Assembly: GCA_000403475.2 (NCBI GenBank)
Contig: KE159797.1
Coordinates: 313,144-377,143 of the forward strand
Direction: 5' to 3'
DNA: 64,000 nucleotides
Origin: Lachnospiraceae bacterium MD308
GTDB lineage: Bacteria; Bacillota; Clostridia; Lachnospirales; Lachnospiraceae
This document shows, one piece after another, positions 61,810 to 64,000 of this stretch. The notes beneath the pieces were generated by a model. That model saw only the letters and a list, made by a program, of their open reading frames with translations. It was not told the DNA's origin and ran no database searches. Positions within the stretch are counted from its first letter, which is position 1. Every line of letters begins with the position of its first letter. The position numbers and the translations under genes were made by a program.

Positions 61810-63243
61810 TTACGAAAGCAGCTCCTTAAGTCTCTGGTTTACCCGTCTTGGGTCTGCCTTTCCCTTCATCGCTTTCATCGTCTGCCCCACAAGAACGCCA
61901 AGAGCTTTTTCCTTTCCACCCTGGTAATCCGATACCGCCTGGGTATTGCTGTCAATCACCTTCTTAATGACCTCATTAAGCTCTCCTTCGTCATTCACGG
62001 TCTTAAGTCCATGCTCTTCCACATAGCGCTCAGGGTCTATATCCTCTGAAAACATTTTCTCAAATACTTCTTTTGCTACAGAGCTGTTAATACTTCCTGC
62101 CTCGGAAAGCTCCACCAACTTCGCAAGATTCTCCGGCGAAAACCGAAGCTCCTCCGGCTCCATCCCATGCTCTTTTAACAGCCGAAGCGTCTCTACCATC
62201 AGCCAGTTTGACACTTTTTTTGGCTTTTTGCATACATCGGACGCCTTCTCGAACAGCTCTGCCATATGCCTGGAAGACGTGATAATCTGCGCATCATACT
62301 CCGGAATCCCGTATTCCCGGCGATACCTTATCAACTTCGCATCCTGAAACTCCGGCTGTCTTTCCTTAATTTTCTCAATCCACGCATCATCAATTACAAT
62401 CGGAACAAGATCCGGCTCCGGAAAATAACGATAGTCCCGGGCATCCTCCTTAGAGCGCATAGCATAGGAATATTCCTTATTATCATCCCACCGTCTTGTC
62501 TCCTGGCGCACCGCCTTGCCTCCCTCGATAAGCTCTATCTGACGCTGCCTCTCCCCTTCTATGGCCCGCGAGATTGCCTTAAAAGAGTTCAGGTTCTTCA
62601 TCTCCGTCCTCGTGCCAACCTCTCTGCTTCCCATCTCACGGACCGAGAGGTTTACATCCGCCCGCATGGAGCCTTCCTGAAGCTTACAGTCCGATGCCCC
62701 CAGATACCGGATGATCATGCGCAGCTTTTCCAGATATGCCAGAACTTCATCCGCCGAGCGCATATCCGGTTCCGACACGATCTCCACAAGGGGCACTCCG
62801 CTCCGGTTAAAGTCCACAATAGAAGTATCGTCCCACTCATCATGCACCAGCTTTCCCGCATCTTCCTCCATATGCATCTCATGAATACGTATCTTTTTCT
62901 TAGTATCACCACATTCAATCTCCACATAACCGTCTCTTGCGATCGGAAGATAAAGCTGTGAGATCTGGTAATTCTGCGGGTTGTCGGGATAGAAATAATT
63001 CTTCCTGTCGAACTTGCACATTCTCGTAATCTCACAGTTGGCCGCAAGACCAATAGCCACAGCATACTCCACCACCTGCTTATTCAATACCGGAAGAGCG
63101 CCCGGCATGCCTGTACACACCGGACAGGTATGTGTATTAGGCGCTCCGCCGAACCGGGTACTGCAGCCGCAGAATATCTTCGTCTCTGTGGCAAGCTCTA
63201 CGTGCACTTCAAGTCCAATCACTGTCTCATACTGTCTCGCCAT
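61810..63243 (-). CDS. gatB: Aspartyl/glutamyl-tRNA amidotransferase subunit B
   Basis: A 477-residue GatB, the kinase/amidase-coupling subunit of the complex that converts Glu-tRNA(Gln) and Asp-tRNA(Asn) to the amides. It has YETVIGLEVHVEL at the start, the zinc cysteines in FCGCSTRF and CPVCTGMPG, the catalytic DWEDGT-like EDAGKL-type region, and the C-terminal YqeY/helical domain ending in VNQRLKELL. Start at ATG 63243 with GGAGGGAG upstream; it overlaps the end of gatA by 25 bp. Confidence 0.95.
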   Translation of the reverse strand: MARQYETVIGLEVHVELATETKIFCGCSTRFGGAPNTHTCPVCTGMPGALPVLNKQVVEYAVAIGLAANCEITRMCKFDRKNYFYPDNPQNYQISQLYLPIARDGYVEIECGDTKKKIRIHEMHMEEDAGKLVHDEWDDTSIVDFNRSGVPLVEIVSEPDMRSADEVLAYLEKLRMIIRYLGASDCKLQEGSMRADVNLSVREMGSREVGTRTEMKNLNSFKAISRAIEGERQRQIELIEGGKAVRQETRRWDDNKEYSYAMRSKEDARDYRYFPEPDLVPIVIDDAWIEKIKERQPEFQDAKLIRYRREYGIPEYDAQIITSSRHMAELFEKASDVCKKPKKVSNWLMVETLRLLKEHGMEPEELRFSPENLAKLVELSEAGSINSSVAKEVFEKMFSEDIDPERYVEEHGLKTVNDEGELNEVIKKVIDSNTQAVSDYQGGKEKALGVLVGQTMKAMKGKADPRRVNQRLKELLS

Positions 63244-64000
63244 ACCTGTCTCCCTCCTTCCCTGCATGTGCTTTTGCCGCCCGCTGAATTTTTCAACTCA
63301 CCGCAAAGCTTCGGTGCCTTATATTCACACATCTGCTCAACTGCATACGCCGCGCGAATAATCTTCTTTTCCTCAAAACAGTTCCCGATAAGCTGCATCC
63401 CAATCGGAAGACCTTTTTTATCCTGTCCCACCGGAACGGTAATACCCGGCAGCCCGGCCAGATTTACTGAGACGGTATAGATATCCCCCAGATACATCTT
63501 AAGGGGATCGCTTAAACTCTTCCCAATCTTTGGCGCTGTAGTCGGCGCCGACGGGGCGACGATGATATCGTACCGCTCAAAGGCGCTGTCAAATGCCTGT
63601 TTGATCAGTGCTTTCGTGCGAAGCGCTTTCAGATAACAGGCGTCATAGTAACCAGCGCTTAAGACGAAAGAACCAAGCATGATCCGCCGCTTAACCTCTG
63701 CACCAAAACCTTCTGAGCGTGTCTTTTTGTACATCTGGTGAAGCCCGTCGCAATTTCCTGCCCGATAACCATATTTCACGCCGTCAAACCGGGCCAGATT
63801 AGAGCTTGCCTCTGCGGATGCTATCACATAATATGCCGGAATGGCGTACTGCACAAGGCTTAAGTCAAACTCTTCCACAACCGCACCCTCTTCCTTAAGC
63901 TTTTTTACTGCATGCAGGATATGCTCCTTAACCTCGCTGTCCAAGCCTTCCCCGAAATAGTCCTTCGGGATACCAATCCTCATCCCTTTCACATCTCCTG
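63219..64000 (-). CDS. gatA: Aspartyl/glutamyl-tRNA amidotransferase subunit A, C-terminal part
   Basis: The last 260 or so residues of GatA, cut by the right edge of the window. The sequence shows VKGMRIGIPKDYFGEGL, SAEASSNLARFDGVKYG, KRRIMLGSF and APTTAPKIG, all from the amidase C-terminal half. The catalytic Ser-Ser-Lys lies in the missing N-terminal part. The reading frame is open to position 64000. It precedes gatB in the expected gatC-gatA-gatB order. Confidence 0.93.
   Translation of the reverse strand, partial: GDVKGMRIGIPKDYFGEGLDSEVKEHILHAVKKLKEEGAVVEEFDLSLVQYAIPAYYVIASAEASSNLARFDGVKYGYRAGNCDGLHQMYKKTRSEGFGAEVKRRIMLGSFVLSAGYYDACYLKALRTKALIKQAFDSAFERYDIIVAPSAPTTAPKIGKSLSDPLKMYLGDIYTVSVNLAGLPGITVPVGQDKKGLPIGMQLIGNCFEEKKIIRAAYAVEQMCEYKAPKLCGELKNSAGGKSTCREGGRQVWRDSMRQ

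Overview
The window looks like a chromosome segment from a mid-GC Firmicute, most likely a Lachnospiraceae-type (Clostridium cluster XIVa) gut anaerobe. The evidence is a T-box leader, T-rich intrinsic terminators and AGGAGG ribosome binding sites. It also has GatCAB tRNA amidation genes, CotF-like coat proteins, aldo/keto reductases with C-terminal ferredoxin domains, a CD1871A-type CXXC peptide, and many short stand-alone domain genes (DUF2164, DUF2200, DUF1905, GNAT). No rRNA, tRNA, CRISPR array or intact prophage is visible. Family names below come from recognising motifs by eye; no database search was run.

Layout. 0-0.35 kb: a reverse-strand T-box leader for a synthetase gene beyond the left edge (valine is the best guess). 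0.5-0.86 kb: a type I toxin-antitoxin module, with a 41-residue membrane toxin and a convergent antisense RNA, next to a truncated HEPN gene and its MNT partner. 1.5-3.1 kb: a redox trio (membrane Fe-S protein, CXXC peptide, TlpA lipoprotein). 3.2-6.8 kb: the NAD operon nadA-nadB-nadC-niaR. 7-21 kb: metabolic and unknown genes (MgtC, AAA-ATPase/PDDEXK, DUF2130, AraC/MFS, YfcE, aldo/keto reductase, DUF4846, P-loop kinase, membrane metallophosphoesterase). 20.7-31 kb: a long one-strand run of small stress and resistance genes, including a rifampin ADP-ribosyltransferase and several internally deleted members.

31.1-34.9 kb is decayed: a clipped ClpP paralogue, a MerR regulator with a 19-bp-spacer operator promoter, a response regulator fused to an ABC-ATPase tail, and a GIY-YIG/DUF2075 helicase gene that has lost its start codon and carries an in-frame stop. 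35-40 kb: a two-component system with an FtsX-type ABC exporter. 40.2-42 kb: mobile-element debris (RecG-like fragment, phage head/EndoU fragments, integrase tail) holding a second copy of the type I module. 42-48.6 kb: guaA, a second Fe-S aldo/keto reductase, an HPr-like protein with no histidine, a hydroxyacid dehydrogenase, an M19 dipeptidase, a C26 amidase and two coat-like proteins. 48.7-52.8 kb: a coiled-coil FtsX exporter. 53.4-55.6 kb: a NifX-like metal protein and a CoA-disulfide-reductase/rhodanese fusion. 55.6-60.2 kb: a lantibiotic-immunity type ABC transporter (FEG) and its two-component system. 60.2-64 kb: a PurF homologue lacking the catalytic cysteine, gatB, and partial gatA.

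The most distinctive observation is the pair of type I modules about 41 kb apart. They share promoter architecture, a 5' leader that can hide the Shine-Dalgarno, near-identical antisense hairpins and convergent terminators. Both lie beside truncated genes, which suggests they mark former mobile or plastic sites.
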